Positions 38,254 through 48,823 of a DNA stretch of 64,000 nucleotides are shown piece after piece. The stretch is taken from the NCBI GenBank assembly GCA_002402825.1, contig DHGP01000033.1, forward strand, positions 1 through 64,000, given 5' to 3'. The position numbers and the translations under genes are program-made. Numbering within the stretch: position 1 is the first letter of the stretch; each line of letters opens with the position of its first letter. The notes below the pieces were generated by a model, which was not told where the DNA came from, ran no database searches, and saw nothing but the letters and a program-made list of their open reading frames with translations. The DNA comes from Firmicutes bacterium UBA4795. GTDB lineage: Bacteria > Bacillota > Desulfotomaculia > Desulfotomaculales > Nap2-2B.

Positions 38254-38583
38254 ATGGAACCGGTTTTTATTTTCGCCGTTTTTGTTTTACTTATCTTATC
38301 TGTCTGGAAAAGATGGCGGCTTAACGTCCGACGGACAAAATCATGGGATTTACTGGCTGATAGTAAAGCTTCACCCTTCTCCCGGGCTATGGCTGGTTTG
38401 GTTGGCACAGCAGGCGGAATTTATTTATCGCTGGTATTATTGGCTACTTTTTTGAATTTAAATGTTCCGGAGCGGGTCCGGTTAGGTGAAGTTTACCTTG
38501 AGCCTATAGCGGCTATTTCTATTGCCCTGGCTATTATCCAGCCTTTTATCATAAATTTTTTTAAGCTAAGACGACGGTTCTAA
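38254..38583 (+). CDS. Small membrane protein of unknown function
   Basis: A 109-residue protein with three hydrophobic segments (about 3-18, 48-68 and 80-101) and a basic stretch (KRWRLNVRRTK) after the first. GAGGGA lies just before ATG 38254. No family is recognised. It lies inside the pnp-ymxH-dap cluster. Confidence 0.6.
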   Translation: MEPVFIFAVFVLLILSVWKRWRLNVRRTKSWDLLADSKASPFSRAMAGLVGTAGGIYLSLVLLATFLNLNVPERVRLGEVYLEPIAAISIALAIIQPFIINFFKLRRRF

Positions 38584-38622
38584 ATTTTACCCCTATTCTT
38601 CTTAGGGGGGAGGAAAAATTAA

Positions 38623-38892
38623 TTGCGGTTAAGTGAACTGGTAGGTAAAGAAATAGTAAATATATCCAATGGTGTTCGCCTTGGGATAGTTGGAGAAAGC
38701 GACCTTGTTTTTGATGAGAATACTGGACAGGTTCGTTCTATTATCCTTCCTCGAAGAAGCAGCTTAATTAGTTTTTGGGCCGGTAAACAATACCTGGCTA
38801 TTCCGTGGGAAGCAATTAAGAAAATTGGGGTGGAAGTAATTATTGTAGAGTTAAGGCAGGAAAATGTTGACTTTAATTATTGGGAAGAATAA
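38623..38892 (+). CDS. ymxH: PRC-barrel sporulation protein, YlmC/YmxH family
   Basis: An 89-residue PRC-barrel protein: MRLSELVGKEIVNISNGVRLG and AIPWEAIKKIGVEVIIVEL are the family signature. The B. subtilis counterparts are expressed in sporulation; the exact job is unknown. It starts at TTG 38623 after GGGGGGAGG. Its place between the M16 protease and spoVF is the ymxH position. Confidence 0.85.
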   Translation: MRLSELVGKEIVNISNGVRLGIVGESDLVFDENTGQVRSIILPRRSSLISFWAGKQYLAIPWEAIKKIGVEVIIVELRQENVDFNYWEE

Positions 38893-39139
38893 TTTGCGTA
38901 AAAGTGTAAACAATTACTCAATCTGCCTAATTATGCCAGGGCGAATAAGAGATCTTTTTTTCTTGACATTTCAGTTTAAATATATGAAAATTAAGCTTAA
39001 ATTAAGCCCGGCTGAAGGAGGGAAAAAGGGTACTTAAGCGTAAACGGTCGGCTCAAAAATTGAAGGCTGAAGGCTAAAGACTGAAGGCTGAAGTCGGGAG
39101 AATGAAAGTTGACCGCTAATTTAAGTATCTCTTTATTAA
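38893..39139. other. 247-bp intergenic region before dapB
   Basis: It contains a TTGACA box (38963-38968) with a poor GAAAAT -10 after 17 bases, and a short degenerate repeat (39061-39095) built from TGAAGGCTGA units. I looked for a lysine riboswitch and saw none. Confidence 0.45.
39061..39095. repeat. Degenerate tandem repeat TGAAGGCTGA
   Basis: The units TGAAGGCTGA-AGGCTAAAGA-CTGAAGGCTG-AAGTC repeat with drift. It lies about 45 bases before the dapB start. Function unknown. Confidence 0.5.
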
Positions 39140-39946
39140 GTGCTAAAAGTAGTAGTAAATGGTGCCGCTGGCCGAATGGGTCGAGAGGTCTTAAGGACAG
39201 TTTGGCAAGTAGAAGATATGTTATTAACAGGAGCGGTAGATATACGGGGGGAAGGACAGGATGTCGGTTCTCTTTTGGGTTCTGGCAAAACAGGAATTTT
39301 GCTTGTTTCGGAATTAGAACAGGTTCTGCAGGAGGCCAGACCGGATGTAATGGTGGATTTTACAACTCCCACGGCTGTTTTGGCCAACATTAAAACCGCG
39401 CTTAAAAATAAAGTTTGTCCGGTGGTGGGAACTACCGGGATTAGTAAAAAAGATATACCGGAAATTAACGAAATAGCAAAACGGGAAAAACTAGGATGTA
39501 TAATTGCCCCTAATTTTGCTTTGGGGGCGATATTAATGATGCGCTTTGCGGCTCAAGCCGCAAAATATTTCCCCCGGGTAGAAATTATTGAAATGCATCA
39601 CTCCCAAAAGCTAGATGCCCCTTCAGGCACGGCATTAAAAACCGCGGAAATTATTCAAGAACAAAAAAATAATTTTGAACCTGAATCAAACCAGGAAATA
39701 GAAAACTTGCCAGGCAGCCGGGGTGGGTTGTTTGACGACGGTATTCGGATTCACAGCGTACGCTTGCCTGGGTTAGTGGCTCACCAGGAAGTTATTTTTG
39801 GTGGCCCAGGCCAGGTACTAACCATAAGGCATGATTCTTTTTCTCGCGAGTCTTTCATGCCCGGGGTTTTAATGGCGATTCGTCAGGTAATTCATTTAGA
39901 AGGAGTGTTATATGGTTTAGAAAACGTACTTTTTAAACAACCATAA
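39140..39946 (+). CDS. dapB: 4-hydroxy-tetrahydrodipicolinate reductase
   Basis: A 268-residue NAD(P)H-dependent reductase of lysine and dipicolinate synthesis. The N-terminal VVVNGAAGRMGRE is the nucleotide-binding motif; VGTTGIS and EMHHSQKLDAPSGTALK are catalytic. The start GTG 39140 is fixed by a TAA directly upstream, and it has no visible ribosome binding site, which is unusual for this window. It comes just before the dipicolinate synthase genes. Confidence 0.93.
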   Translation: MLKVVVNGAAGRMGREVLRTVWQVEDMLLTGAVDIRGEGQDVGSLLGSGKTGILLVSELEQVLQEARPDVMVDFTTPTAVLANIKTALKNKVCPVVGTTGISKKDIPEINEIAKREKLGCIIAPNFALGAILMMRFAAQAAKYFPRVEIIEMHHSQKLDAPSGTALKTAEIIQEQKNNFEPESNQEIENLPGSRGGLFDDGIRIHSVRLPGLVAHQEVIFGGPGQVLTIRHDSFSRESFMPGVLMAIRQVIHLEGVLYGLENVLFKQP

Positions 39947-39987
39947 AATTTAATTACTTGGTTTTCGGCAATCAGCCGCACTTAAGC

Positions 39988-40015
39988 ACCTCTCCAGGCA
40001 GTAATTCATATATTA
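39988..40015 (+). promoter_or_regulatory. Sigma-K-like promoter for the spoVF operon
   Basis: ACC (39988-39990), 16 bases, then CATATATTA (40007-40015) fits the sigma-K pattern AC-N16/17-CATANNNTA. The spoVF operon of B. subtilis is sigma-K dependent, and the box lies 44 bases before spoVFA. Confidence 0.55.
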
Positions 40016-40058
40016 TTGGTAATAAAAAAGATGCTAAGAAAAGGGAGGATGGCCAACC

Positions 40059-40943
40059 ATGCAGCTTGATTTACAAGGTGTAAAATTAGCCGTATGGGGT
40101 GGTGATGCCCGGGCAATAGTGCTATTGGAGCAGTTAGTTAATTGGGGGGCTTCTGTTCAAGTAGTAGGTTTACCCGTAAAAGACCTTAAGGTAACGGTGC
40201 TTTCTGAACTGAATGAAACATCCCGTGATATTCAAGCCTTAATTTTGCCTATTCCTGGTGTTGACGAACAGAAGAAGATTTACGCGGTCTATCATGATCG
40301 ACCGTTAATCTTAAGGGCAACGGAACTGGCTTCTTTTCCAGCAGGGTTACTGGTGTTTGTTGGCGTGGCGCAGCCATATTTAAAAGAAATAGCTGCTCAA
40401 ACAGGTTTAGAGCTTATTGAAATTATGAATTTAGACGAGATGGCCATATTAAACTCTATTCCTTCGGCTGAGGGAGCAATCCAAATGGCCATGGAAAGGC
40501 TACCCATTACTATTCACGATAGCCGGGCGCTGGTTTTAGGTTTTGGCCGGACCGGAGTTACCCTGGCGCGAATGCTTGCCGCTATAGGAGCGCACGTTAC
40601 GGTAATTGCTCGTGATGCTGCCCAACGGGCCAGAGCTTATGAAATGGGGATGTTATCGACTGACTTTTCAGATCTGCCAGCCTTAATGCCTCAGGCCGAT
40701 ATCATTTTTAATACCGTCCCGGCTTTAATTTTATCCCGTCCCTTATTAGAAAAGGCTGCTCCAGAAGTTTTAATTATTGACTTGGCTTCAGCGCCAGGCG
40801 GAACTGATTTTACTGCCGCTCAAGAATTAGGAATTGCGGCCACCCTGGTTCCTGGCTTACCAGGCCGGGTAGCACCAAAAACAGCAGGCGTAATTTTAGC
40901 CCGGGTAATACGGCGAATCTTGCTGGAGAGGCTAGCCTCTTAA
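40059..40943 (+). CDS. dpaA: Dipicolinate synthase subunit A
   Basis: A 294-residue protein (SpoVFA) with a C-terminal NAD(P)-binding Rossmann fold (RALVLGFGRTGVTLARML). With subunit B it oxidises dihydrodipicolinate to dipicolinic acid in the mother cell for loading into the spore core. AGGGAGG precedes the ATG. The order dpaA-dpaB-asd-dapG-dapA is the same as in B. subtilis. Confidence 0.92.
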   Translation: MQLDLQGVKLAVWGGDARAIVLLEQLVNWGASVQVVGLPVKDLKVTVLSELNETSRDIQALILPIPGVDEQKKIYAVYHDRPLILRATELASFPAGLLVFVGVAQPYLKEIAAQTGLELIEIMNLDEMAILNSIPSAEGAIQMAMERLPITIHDSRALVLGFGRTGVTLARMLAAIGAHVTVIARDAAQRARAYEMGMLSTDFSDLPALMPQADIIFNTVPALILSRPLLEKAAPEVLIIDLASAPGGTDFTAAQELGIAATLVPGLPGRVAPKTAGVILARVIRRILLERLAS

Positions 40944-40977
40944 TTATTCTGGCTGCTTTTGGCGGAGGTGTTTAAAA

Positions 40978-41583
40978 GTGCGTTTTAAAGGGGTAAAGAT
41001 AGGTTTTGCCCTGACGGGTTCTTTTTGTACCCTGGAAGAAGTAATGGTTCAGGTACAAAATTTAATTAATGAAGGGGCGAATGTTTACGCCATAATCAGT
41101 CAGATGGTGGCGGAAACAGATACGCGTTATGGTACGGCGGTTCAGTGGAAAGGGATGTTGGCTGAAATAATCGCTAACTCTATTATAGATAATATTGTGG
41201 CCGCAGAACCAATTGGCCCGGGTAAATTGCTAGATGTAATTGTAGTGGCTCCTTGCACGGGTAATACCCTGGCTAAGTTGTCTAACGGTATAACAGACGG
41301 TCCGGTTTTAATGAGTATAAAAGCCCAGTTGCGTAACCAGCGTCCAGTGGTTATAGCTATTTCTACTAATGATGGCCTGGGTTTAAATGCCAAAAATATT
41401 GGTCTGCTTTTAAATACAAAAAACATTTATTTAGTGCCGTTTGGTCAGGATAATCCTTTTACTAAGCCAAATTCATTAATGGCTAAAATGGACTTAATTA
41501 GCGATACTATTTATATGGCCTTGCAAGGGAAACAAATCCAACCGGTCTTAGTAACTCCAATAATTCATGGTACGGCCGGTTAA
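40978..41583 (+). CDS. dpaB: Dipicolinate synthase subunit B (flavoprotein)
   Basis: A 201-residue protein (SpoVFB) with a flavoprotein fold (GVKIGFALTGSFCTLEEVM; VVAPCTGNTLAKLSNGITD). It is the second subunit of dipicolinate synthase. It starts at GTG 40978, 35 bases after dpaA, with GGAGGTG upstream. Confidence 0.93.
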   Translation: MRFKGVKIGFALTGSFCTLEEVMVQVQNLINEGANVYAIISQMVAETDTRYGTAVQWKGMLAEIIANSIIDNIVAAEPIGPGKLLDVIVVAPCTGNTLAKLSNGITDGPVLMSIKAQLRNQRPVVIAISTNDGLGLNAKNIGLLLNTKNIYLVPFGQDNPFTKPNSLMAKMDLISDTIYMALQGKQIQPVLVTPIIHGTAG

Positions 41584-41623
41584 CTAATTTTGTACCTTTA
41601 ATAATTACAGGGAGGAACATATT

Positions 41624-42637
41624 TTGGAATATAATGTGGTCGTGGTTGGTGCTCCTGGGGCGGTAGGGCAGGAAATATTAAAAGTTTTAGACCAAAGAAA
41701 TTTTCCGGTAAAAAAAATTAAATTAGGCGCAACCAAAAGGTCAGCGGGCAGGCAAATGGTTTTTCGGGGGACAACATACACCGTGGAAGAAACTACCCCT
41801 GATTCATTTACAGGTATGGATATAGCTTTATTTGCTGGAGGAAAAGCCAGTTTGGAATTTGGCCCTGGGGCCGTAGAAAAAGGTTGTTTAGTTGTTGATA
41901 ACAGCAGTAATTTTCGTTTAGAGCCAAAGGTTCCTTTAGTAGTAACCGAGGTTAATCCTGAAGACGTTAAGGCTCACCAGGGAATTATTGCTAACCCAAA
42001 TTGCTCTACCATAGTCATGGTCATGGCTCTAAAACCTATTTATGACGCGGCAGGCATTAAACGGGTGGTGGTTTCCACTTACCAGGCGGCTTCGGGAGCA
42101 GGGACAGAAGCAATGGAAGAATTAAAGGCTCAAACCAAGGCGGTTTTAAACCATCAAGAATATCCGCCGCAGGTTTTTCCCTACCCTATTGCCTTTAATC
42201 TTATCCCTCAAATTGATGTCTTTCAAGAGATGGGTTATACTAAAGAAGAATGGAAGATGGTAAAAGAAACCCAAAAAATTTTCCATGATGCCAATCTGGC
42301 TATCACCGCTACAACTATCCGGGTTCCAGTTTACCGCTGTCATTCTGAAGCTATAAACATTGAAACGGTAAAAAAAATAACCAAAGAAGAAGCCCAAAAA
42401 GTTTTAGCCAGTTTTCCAGGAGTGACGGTCCTGGATGACCCGGCCGAAAGAAAATACCCGATGCCTTTATTTTGCTCTGATTTGGACGAAGTTTTTGTTG
42501 GCCGCATCCGGGAAGATAATTCTATTCCTAACGGGCTTAATTTATGGGTGGTCAGTGATCAATTGCGTAAAGGGGCAGCTACAAATACCGTTCAAATAGC
42601 TGAACTGGCTATTAAATACGGGGTGGTAAAAAAGTGA
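41624..42637 (+). CDS. asd: Aspartate-semialdehyde dehydrogenase
   Basis: A 337-residue NADPH-dependent dehydrogenase in the lysine/threonine/methionine branch. GAPGAVGQEILKVL binds nucleotide, NPNCSTI carries the catalytic cysteine and RVPVYRCHSEA the substrate-binding arginine/histidine. It starts at TTG 41624 after GGGAGGAAC. Its stop overlaps the dapG GTG. Confidence 0.94.
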   Translation: MEYNVVVVGAPGAVGQEILKVLDQRNFPVKKIKLGATKRSAGRQMVFRGTTYTVEETTPDSFTGMDIALFAGGKASLEFGPGAVEKGCLVVDNSSNFRLEPKVPLVVTEVNPEDVKAHQGIIANPNCSTIVMVMALKPIYDAAGIKRVVVSTYQAASGAGTEAMEELKAQTKAVLNHQEYPPQVFPYPIAFNLIPQIDVFQEMGYTKEEWKMVKETQKIFHDANLAITATTIRVPVYRCHSEAINIETVKKITKEEAQKVLASFPGVTVLDDPAERKYPMPLFCSDLDEVFVGRIREDNSIPNGLNLWVVSDQLRKGAATNTVQIAELAIKYGVVKK

Positions 42638-43869
42638 AGTTTTTAATTCAAAAATTTGGCGGGACCTCAGTAAGTACTCCAGAAGCACGTGAACTGGTGG
42701 CTTCGCGAATAATTGCCGCTAAAGAAGAGGGATGTACCCCTGTGGTAGTGGTCTCGGCAATTGGCCGCCTGGGCGAACCTTACGCTACGGATACCTTGAT
42801 TAACTTTGTTCGTCATACTTATAGCGAGGTTTCTCCACGTGAAATGGATTTACTTATGTCTTGCGGGGAAATTATTTCTGGAATAACCTTGACCGCTGCA
42901 ATTCAAAAAGCAGGGCACCAGGCTATTTTTTTGACCGGGGCTCAGGCAGGAATAATTACTGACCGTAACTTTAATGATGCCCGGATTATTAAGGTAAAAC
43001 CGGAAAATGTTATCCGGTACGCCCGGGAAGGTAAGGTAGTTGTAGTGGCAGGTTTTCAGGGTGTAACCGAGGAGGGGGATATAACTACCCTGGGCCGGGG
43101 AGGAAGTGATACTACTGCGGCGGCTCTAGGGGTAGCTTTAGGGGCCCAGTATGTAGACATTTATACTGACGTAGAAGGGGTCATGACTGCTGATCCCCGT
43201 ATTGTGGGTGAAGCCCAGACTTTAAAAATGGTAACTTATGATGAAATTTGCCAGTTGGCCTACGAAGGGGCTAAGGTAATTCATCCCCGCGCCGTGGAGA
43301 TTGTAATGCAAGCAAATATTCCTTTACGGGTAAAATCTATTTTTAGTAGTACACCAGGAACATTGGTTACGAGCCTGGGAGAGGTATATAAAGGTACAAT
43401 TGATATTACCAGAGACCGGATTATTACGGGCATTACCCAAATTTCCAACCTTACTCAGTTTAAAATAAACACCGAAGGAGAAGAAAATTTAAAGCAACAG
43501 CGCCGCCTGTTTAACAGCCTGGCCTTGGCTGGTATTAGCCTTGATTTTATTAACGTCAATTCAAAAGAGGTAATGTTTACGGTTAAAGAGGAAGTAGCTT
43601 ATAAGGCCAGTCAGGTTTTAGAAAACGTAAGTTTTACCCCTGAAATAACCTACGGGTGCGCAAAGGTAGCCACCGTAGGCGCCGGAATGTCAGGAGTGCC
43701 GGGGGTAATGGCCGGCATTGTTGAAGCTTTAACTAAAGAAGAAATTCAGATTTTACAGGCTAATGATTCATACACTACCATTTGGGTCTTGGTAAAACAA
43801 GAAGATATGGAAAAAGCAATCCGGGCTTTACACCGTCAGTTCGTGGTTAACGAAAAAGAGAAGAGGTGA
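42634..43869 (+). CDS. dapG: Aspartokinase I (DapG-type)
   Basis: A 411-residue kinase that phosphorylates aspartate. [14 protein letters not shown] and [16 protein letters not shown] are the kinase signatures, and two ACT domains (about 265-405) form the regulatory end. Position in the dpa operon marks it as the DapG isozyme, which in bacilli is sensitive to diaminopimelate. It overlaps its neighbours at both ends by four bases (GTGA). Confidence 0.93.
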   Translation: MKFLIQKFGGTSVSTPEARELVASRIIAAKEEGCTPVVVVSAIGRLGEPYATDTLINFVRHTYSEVSPREMDLLMSCGEIISGITLTAAIQKAGHQAIFLTGAQAGIITDRNFNDARIIKVKPENVIRYAREGKVVVVAGFQGVTEEGDITTLGRGGSDTTAAALGVALGAQYVDIYTDVEGVMTADPRIVGEAQTLKMVTYDEICQLAYEGAKVIHPRAVEIVMQANIPLRVKSIFSSTPGTLVTSLGEVYKGTIDITRDRIITGITQISNLTQFKINTEGEENLKQQRRLFNSLALAGISLDFINVNSKEVMFTVKEEVAYKASQVLENVSFTPEITYGCAKVATVGAGMSGVPGVMAGIVEALTKEEIQILQANDSYTTIWVLVKQEDMEKAIRALHRQFVVNEKEKR

Positions 43870-43874
43870 AACAA

Positions 43875-44762
43875 ATGAAGGTTGACTTTGGGAGTATCTT
43901 AACGGCCATGGTAACCCCCTTTGACCATCAGCAGCAAGTGAATTATTCCGTGGCCCGTAAGTTAGCCCTTCATTTAATTAAAACAGGTTCGGATGGTCTG
44001 GTGCTGGCTGGGACTACTGGTGAATCACCTGTTTTATCCAAAGAAGAAAAGATTGAATTATTCCGGGTAGTAGCAGAGGAAGTAAATGGCCGGGCGGCCG
44101 TAATTGCCAATACAGGTACCAATAATACCGCCGATAGTATATATTTAACTAAAGCCGCCCAAGAAGCAGGGGTAAATGGGGTAATGGCAGTGGCTCCTTA
44201 TTATAGCAAACCTTCTCAGGAAGGATTGTACCAGCATTTTAAAGCAATTGCCCAAAGCACCCGTCTACCGGTAATTTTGTATAATATTCCCGGGCGCACG
44301 GGGGTAAATGTCCTTCCTGAAACTATAGCCCGGTTGGCAAAAATAGATAATATTGCAGCCCTTAAGGAAGCTGCGGCCAACTTAGACCAGGTAAGTGAAC
44401 TAAAAAATTTACTGCCCGCCGACTTTGCCCTGTATAGCGGCGATGATTCCTTTACTTTACCCATGCTGTCTTTAGGGGCGAAGGGAGTAATTAGTGTGGC
44501 TTCGCATTTGGTTGGTTTGCGCTTAAAGGAGATGGTGGCTGCGGCCGCAGCAGGTAATATTAACAGTGCGGCGCAAATTCATCTGGAACTGTTTCCTCTT
44601 TTTAAGAGTTTATTTATTACCACTAATCCTATCCCAATTAAGGCCGCTTTGAATTTAACCGGCTGGAATGTAGGCGTCCCCCGTTTACCTCTTGTGGAAG
44701 CGAGCCAAGAAGAAAAAGAAAAGATAAAAGGTGTTTTAATGGCGTTAAAAATTATTTCTTAG
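43875..44762 (+). CDS. dapA: 4-hydroxy-tetrahydrodipicolinate synthase
   Basis: A 295-residue TIM-barrel lyase condensing pyruvate and aspartate semialdehyde. [38 protein letters not shown] and AALKEA (Schiff-base lysine) are visible. ATG 43875 has AGAGGTG at the right distance and is preferred over GTG 43866, which overlaps the dapG stop. Confidence 0.94.
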   Translation: MKVDFGSILTAMVTPFDHQQQVNYSVARKLALHLIKTGSDGLVLAGTTGESPVLSKEEKIELFRVVAEEVNGRAAVIANTGTNNTADSIYLTKAAQEAGVNGVMAVAPYYSKPSQEGLYQHFKAIAQSTRLPVILYNIPGRTGVNVLPETIARLAKIDNIAALKEAAANLDQVSELKNLLPADFALYSGDDSFTLPMLSLGAKGVISVASHLVGLRLKEMVAAAAAGNINSAAQIHLELFPLFKSLFITTNPIPIKAALNLTGWNVGVPRLPLVEASQEEKEKIKGVLMALKIIS

Positions 44763-44787
44763 TCTTAAAACTTTGGGAGGAAAGTGT

Positions 44788-46452
44788 TTGGCAAAAGAAC
44801 CCAAACTAAACCTGATTCCCTTAGGAGGGATGGGGGAAATCGGCAAAAATTTAATGGTGGTAAAGTTTGAAGAAAGCATCCTTATTCTTGATTGCGGTTT
44901 AATGTTTCCGGAAGAGGATATGTTAGGTATTGATATTGTCATCCCTGATATTACTTACTTATTAGAAAATAAGGACCTTGTTTGCGGGGTCGTTCTTTCG
45001 CACGGTCACGAAGACCATATTGGCGCGCTGCCCTACGTTTTAAAACAGTTAAAAGTGCCCGTTTACGGAACGAAGCTCACCCTTGGTTTACTGCAGGACA
45101 AGTTAAAAGAACAAGGGTTGGCAGAAGAAGCCCGGTTGAAAGAAGTAAAACCAAGAGAAATAATATCCATTGGTCCTTTCAAGGTGGAATTAGTTCGTGT
45201 TTCCCATAGCGTACCTGACGCGGTATCCATTGTTGTTTACACCCCGGTAGGAAAAATTGTTTATACCGGAGACTTTAAGATAGACCATACTCCCGTAGAT
45301 GGTGAAATAACTGACTTTTTTCGATTAGCCCAACTGGGGGAGGAGGGTGTTTTGGTATTAATTTCGGATAGTACCAATGTAGAACATTTAGGTTACACTA
45401 TGTCGGAGCGAATGGTAGGGGATGCCTTTGATGAGGTTTTCCGTCAGGCAAAAGAAAGAATTATCGTTGCTACGTTTGCTTCAAATATCCACCGTTTACA
45501 GCAGGCCATTAATACGGCCCACCGGTACGGCCGGAAAGTAAGTGTAGTAGGACGTAGTATGATAAACGTAATCAACATTGCTTGTGAACTGGGATACCTG
45601 CAAATTCCTGAAGGTACTTTAGTTGAAATAGAAGAAGCAAAAAGGCTGCCCAAAAATAAAATTGTATTTTTAAGTACAGGCAGCCAAGGGGAACCTATGT
45701 CGGCCTTGACCAGAATGGCCTTGGGAGAACACCGTTTGGTAGAAATTTTACCCGGGGATACAATTATTATTTCTGCCACTCCTATTCCGGGGAATGAAAA
45801 ATTAGTAGCCCGGATTATTGACCAACTTTTTAAACGCGGGGCCAACGTGATTTACGATTCAATATCAGAAATTCACGTAAGTGGACATGCCAGTCGGGAA
45901 GAACTTAAATTAATGCTCAATTTGGTTAAACCAAAATTTTTTGTTCCTAGTCACGGTCAATACCGGATGTTAATTAAACACGCCGCGCTGGCCAAAAGCA
46001 TGGGTATTCCACCGGAAAACGTTTTTGTAGTTGAAAACGGTCAAATAATAGAGTTTGGCCGCCAATCAGGCCGCTTTGCCGGACGGGTTGCGGCCGGGCG
46101 GGTTTTAATAGATGGTTTAGGAATTGGCGACGTAGGCAATATTGTCCTGCGTGACCGGAAGCAATTATCCCAGGATGGGATTATGGTAGTGGTGGTGACT
46201 ATAGATCGGGAATCAGGACAGTTGGTTGCCGGGCCGGATATTGTTTCCAGGGGTTTTGTTTACGTGCGGGAATCTGAGGAACTGATGGAAGAAGCACGGG
46301 AAAAAGTAAAAAAAACGCTGGAAAAAAGTAACGGGCAAGATGTTCCCGGGTGGACGGCAATTAAATCTCAAGTAAGGGATATCTTGGGAAAATTTTTATA
46401 TGAAAAAACCAGGCGAAGGCCCATGATTCTCCCTATAATTGTGGAGATTTAA
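44788..46452 (+). CDS. rnjB: Ribonuclease J
   Basis: A 554-residue metallo-beta-lactamase/beta-CASP nuclease with 5'-3' exo and endo activity on RNA. The metal motif SHGHEDHIGALP, GDFKIDHTPVDG and the beta-CASP/PSHGQYRM region are clear. TTG 44788 (MAKEPKLNLIPLGG) is chosen because GGGAGGAAAG lies 8 bases before it. The place after dapA is that of ymfA/rnjB in B. subtilis; a J1-type role cannot be excluded, because many Clostridia have a single RNase J. Confidence 0.9.
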   Translation: MAKEPKLNLIPLGGMGEIGKNLMVVKFEESILILDCGLMFPEEDMLGIDIVIPDITYLLENKDLVCGVVLSHGHEDHIGALPYVLKQLKVPVYGTKLTLGLLQDKLKEQGLAEEARLKEVKPREIISIGPFKVELVRVSHSVPDAVSIVVYTPVGKIVYTGDFKIDHTPVDGEITDFFRLAQLGEEGVLVLISDSTNVEHLGYTMSERMVGDAFDEVFRQAKERIIVATFASNIHRLQQAINTAHRYGRKVSVVGRSMINVINIACELGYLQIPEGTLVEIEEAKRLPKNKIVFLSTGSQGEPMSALTRMALGEHRLVEILPGDTIIISATPIPGNEKLVARIIDQLFKRGANVIYDSISEIHVSGHASREELKLMLNLVKPKFFVPSHGQYRMLIKHAALAKSMGIPPENVFVVENGQIIEFGRQSGRFAGRVAAGRVLIDGLGIGDVGNIVLRDRKQLSQDGIMVVVVTIDRESGQLVAGPDIVSRGFVYVRESEELMEEAREKVKKTLEKSNGQDVPGWTAIKSQVRDILGKFLYEKTRRRPMILPIIVEI

Positions 46453-46742
46453 AATTAAGCGTAGTTAAACTTGTTTTTAAAAAAAGCTTGACAGGTAGGA
46501 AAGGAAAGTATTATTTTATTATATGTATGTCCATCTACTAATAATAAGGATTCCGTATGTGTTTAAACTCAGTCTGGGCAGGGGGGTGACAGGTAGGTAT
46601 AGTATTTGGTAGATGATAAAAAGCAAGAGTCAAGTTTGTTTTTTTTACGGAAAAAGAGTGATTGTAAATGGTAGAGGTCAGGAATAAAAATTTTAAAAGC
46701 TTAAATTATATTAAAAAATTTTTAAGGAAGGGACTTGGATAA
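46453..46742. other. 290-bp leader before acs
   Basis: A TTGACA (46488-46493) followed after 18 bases by TATTTT is a weak promoter candidate. TGACAGGTAGG occurs twice (46489-46499 and about 46586-46597). No gene, terminator or known riboswitch was recognised in this stretch. Confidence 0.4.
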
Positions 46743-48713
46743 ATGACAGAAGCAAAAGCAATAACTTCCATGATGGAAGAAACAAGAGTTTTTAATCCCC
46801 CTGCTGAACTGGTAGAGAAAGCTTATCTAAAAAGTATAGATGAATATAAAGCCCAATGGAAAAGGTCGATTGAAGATCCCGAAGGTTTTTGGGGCGAAAA
46901 AGCGGAAGAAATGCTGGATTGGTATAAAAAATGGGACAAGGTATTGGTAGAGGATTTTGCTAACGGTAAGCACGAGTGGTTTATTGGGGGCAAGCTAAAT
47001 GTGTCTTACAACTGTATAGACCGTCACCTTAGTACCTGGCGTAAAAATAAAGCGGCCATTATTTGGGAAGGAGAGCCGGAAGGCGAAAGTAAAATTTATA
47101 CTTACCAGCAATTGTACTATGAAGTGTGCAGGTTTGCTAATGTTCTAAAAAAGCTGGGAATTAAAAAAGGGGACCGGGTTACCATTTACCTGCCCATGAT
47201 TCCGGAACTGCCCATTGCCATGCTAGCTTGCGCCCGGATTGGGGTTATTCACTGTGTGGTCTTTGGTGGTTTTAGTGCTGAATCATTGCGCGACCGGATA
47301 TTAGACAGTAAGTCAAGCATGCTTATTTGTGTTGACGGTTACTACCGCAGCGGAAGGATTGTAAACAGCAAAGTTAACGCTGATGAGGCTTTGGCCCAAT
47401 GCCCGGACGTAAAAGCGGCCGTAGTAGTTAAAAGACTTGGTATAGAAGTAAATATGCAACCAGGACGCGATTTATGGTGGCACGAACAAATGTATGCTGA
47501 AGATATAAAACCGTTTTGTGAACCCGAAGTAATGGATGCCGAAGACCCCTTATATATCCTTTATACCAGCGGCAGTACCGGTAAGCCAAAAGGAGTATTG
47601 CATACTACTGCTGGCTATCTTATATACACTGCCCTGACACTTAAGTGGGTTTTTGACCTTAAAGAAGAAGATACCTGGTGGTGCACTGCTGATATTGGCT
47701 GGGTAACCGGACACAGCTACATAGTTTACGGACCTTTAGCCTTAGGTACAAGCAGTATAGTATACGAAGGAGTACCTACTTATCCTAAGCCTGATCGCTT
47801 TTGGGCCATTGTAGAAAAATATAAAGTAAATCAATTTTACACTGCTCCTACGGCCATCCGGGCTTTAATGCGGGAAGGCGAGGAGTGGACAAGAACCCGT
47901 GATTTATCTTCCCTGAAAATCTTAGGCACGGTGGGTGAACCTATTAACCCGGAAGCCTGGATATGGTATTACACTAACGTAGGCAAAGAAAGATGCCCCA
48001 TTATGGATACTTACTGGCAGACAGAAACCGGCGGGTTTGTGGTAACCCCTGTACCGGCAGTTCCCCTTAAACCAGGGTCGGCCACCTTGCCTTTCCCGGG
48101 GGTTGACCCCATAATCTTAAGGCAAGATGGTACGAAAGCAGAGGTTAATGAAGGCGGTTGGCTCTGCTTTAAAAAACCATGGCCGGGCTTAATGCGCGGG
48201 GTGTTTGGTGATCCGGAAAGATTTAAAATGACGTACTTTATTCAACAACCGGGTACATATACTTCCGGTGACGGTGCACGGCAAGACGAAGACGGTTATT
48301 ACTGGCTCATGGGCCGTATGGATGATGTAATTAACGTTTCTGGTCACCGCATCGGTACGGCGGAAGTAGAAAGTGCCCTGGTGGCTCATGAAAAAGTAGC
48401 CGAAGCGTCGGTCGTTCCCATGCCGCATGACATTAAAGGACAAGGTATTTACGCTTTTGTTACATTAAAGATTGGTGTTGAAAAGAGCAATGAATTAAAG
48501 AGGGAGTTGCTGGCCCACGTCCGGAAAGAAATTGGTCCTATTGCCACCCCGGATAAAATTCAGTTTGCCGATGGCCTGCCCAAGACCAGAAGTGGTAAAA
48601 TTATGCGGCGAATTTTAAGAAAAATTGCGGAAGGCGATATTAGTAATCTTGGCGATACTACCACGCTGGCTGATCCTGCAGTGGTAGATGATTTAGTAAA
48701 AGGAAGAATTTAG
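46743..48713 (+). CDS. acs: Acetyl-CoA synthetase (AMP-forming)
   Basis: A 656-residue ANL-family enzyme making acetyl-CoA from acetate, CoA and ATP. Motifs: [12 protein letters not shown] (P-loop), [39 protein letters not shown], and the C-terminal [11 protein letters not shown], whose lysine K619 is the acetylation-controlled catalytic residue. The ATG follows AAGGAAGGG. Its neighbours include a transporter and a deacetylase-like protein, fitting acetate uptake and control of Acs by acetylation. Confidence 0.95.
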   Translation: MTEAKAITSMMEETRVFNPPAELVEKAYLKSIDEYKAQWKRSIEDPEGFWGEKAEEMLDWYKKWDKVLVEDFANGKHEWFIGGKLNVSYNCIDRHLSTWRKNKAAIIWEGEPEGESKIYTYQQLYYEVCRFANVLKKLGIKKGDRVTIYLPMIPELPIAMLACARIGVIHCVVFGGFSAESLRDRILDSKSSMLICVDGYYRSGRIVNSKVNADEALAQCPDVKAAVVVKRLGIEVNMQPGRDLWWHEQMYAEDIKPFCEPEVMDAEDPLYILYTSGSTGKPKGVLHTTAGYLIYTALTLKWVFDLKEEDTWWCTADIGWVTGHSYIVYGPLALGTSSIVYEGVPTYPKPDRFWAIVEKYKVNQFYTAPTAIRALMREGEEWTRTRDLSSLKILGTVGEPINPEAWIWYYTNVGKERCPIMDTYWQTETGGFVVTPVPAVPLKPGSATLPFPGVDPIILRQDGTKAEVNEGGWLCFKKPWPGLMRGVFGDPERFKMTYFIQQPGTYTSGDGARQDEDGYYWLMGRMDDVINVSGHRIGTAEVESALVAHEKVAEASVVPMPHDIKGQGIYAFVTLKIGVEKSNELKRELLAHVRKEIGPIATPDKIQFADGLPKTRSGKIMRRILRKIAEGDISNLGDTTTLADPAVVDDLVKGRI

Positions 48714-48719
48714 TTTATT

Positions 48720-48760
48720 AACAGGTGGGTAAAGTGTTCACCCACCTGTTTTTGTTTTTT
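48720..48760 (+). terminator. Intrinsic terminator of acs
   Basis: AACAGGTGGGT (48720-48730) and ACCCACCTGTT (48740-48750) form an 11-pair stem followed by TTTGTTTTTT. Confidence 0.85.
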
Positions 48761-48823
48761 AGCGTAGTTTTTATTCATCATATTTTAGCTGGCGCATTAT
48801 TAATTATTATAGAGGAGGTAAAA

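Noticed and set aside
38893..39139. Lysine riboswitch before dapB
   Set aside because: No conserved lysine-riboswitch elements could be recognised, only a weak promoter and a simple repeat.
48725..48823. N-terminal extension of the carbonic-anhydrase-like protein
   Set aside because: The extension is encoded by the acs terminator; the strong AGAGGAGG site marks ATG 48824.
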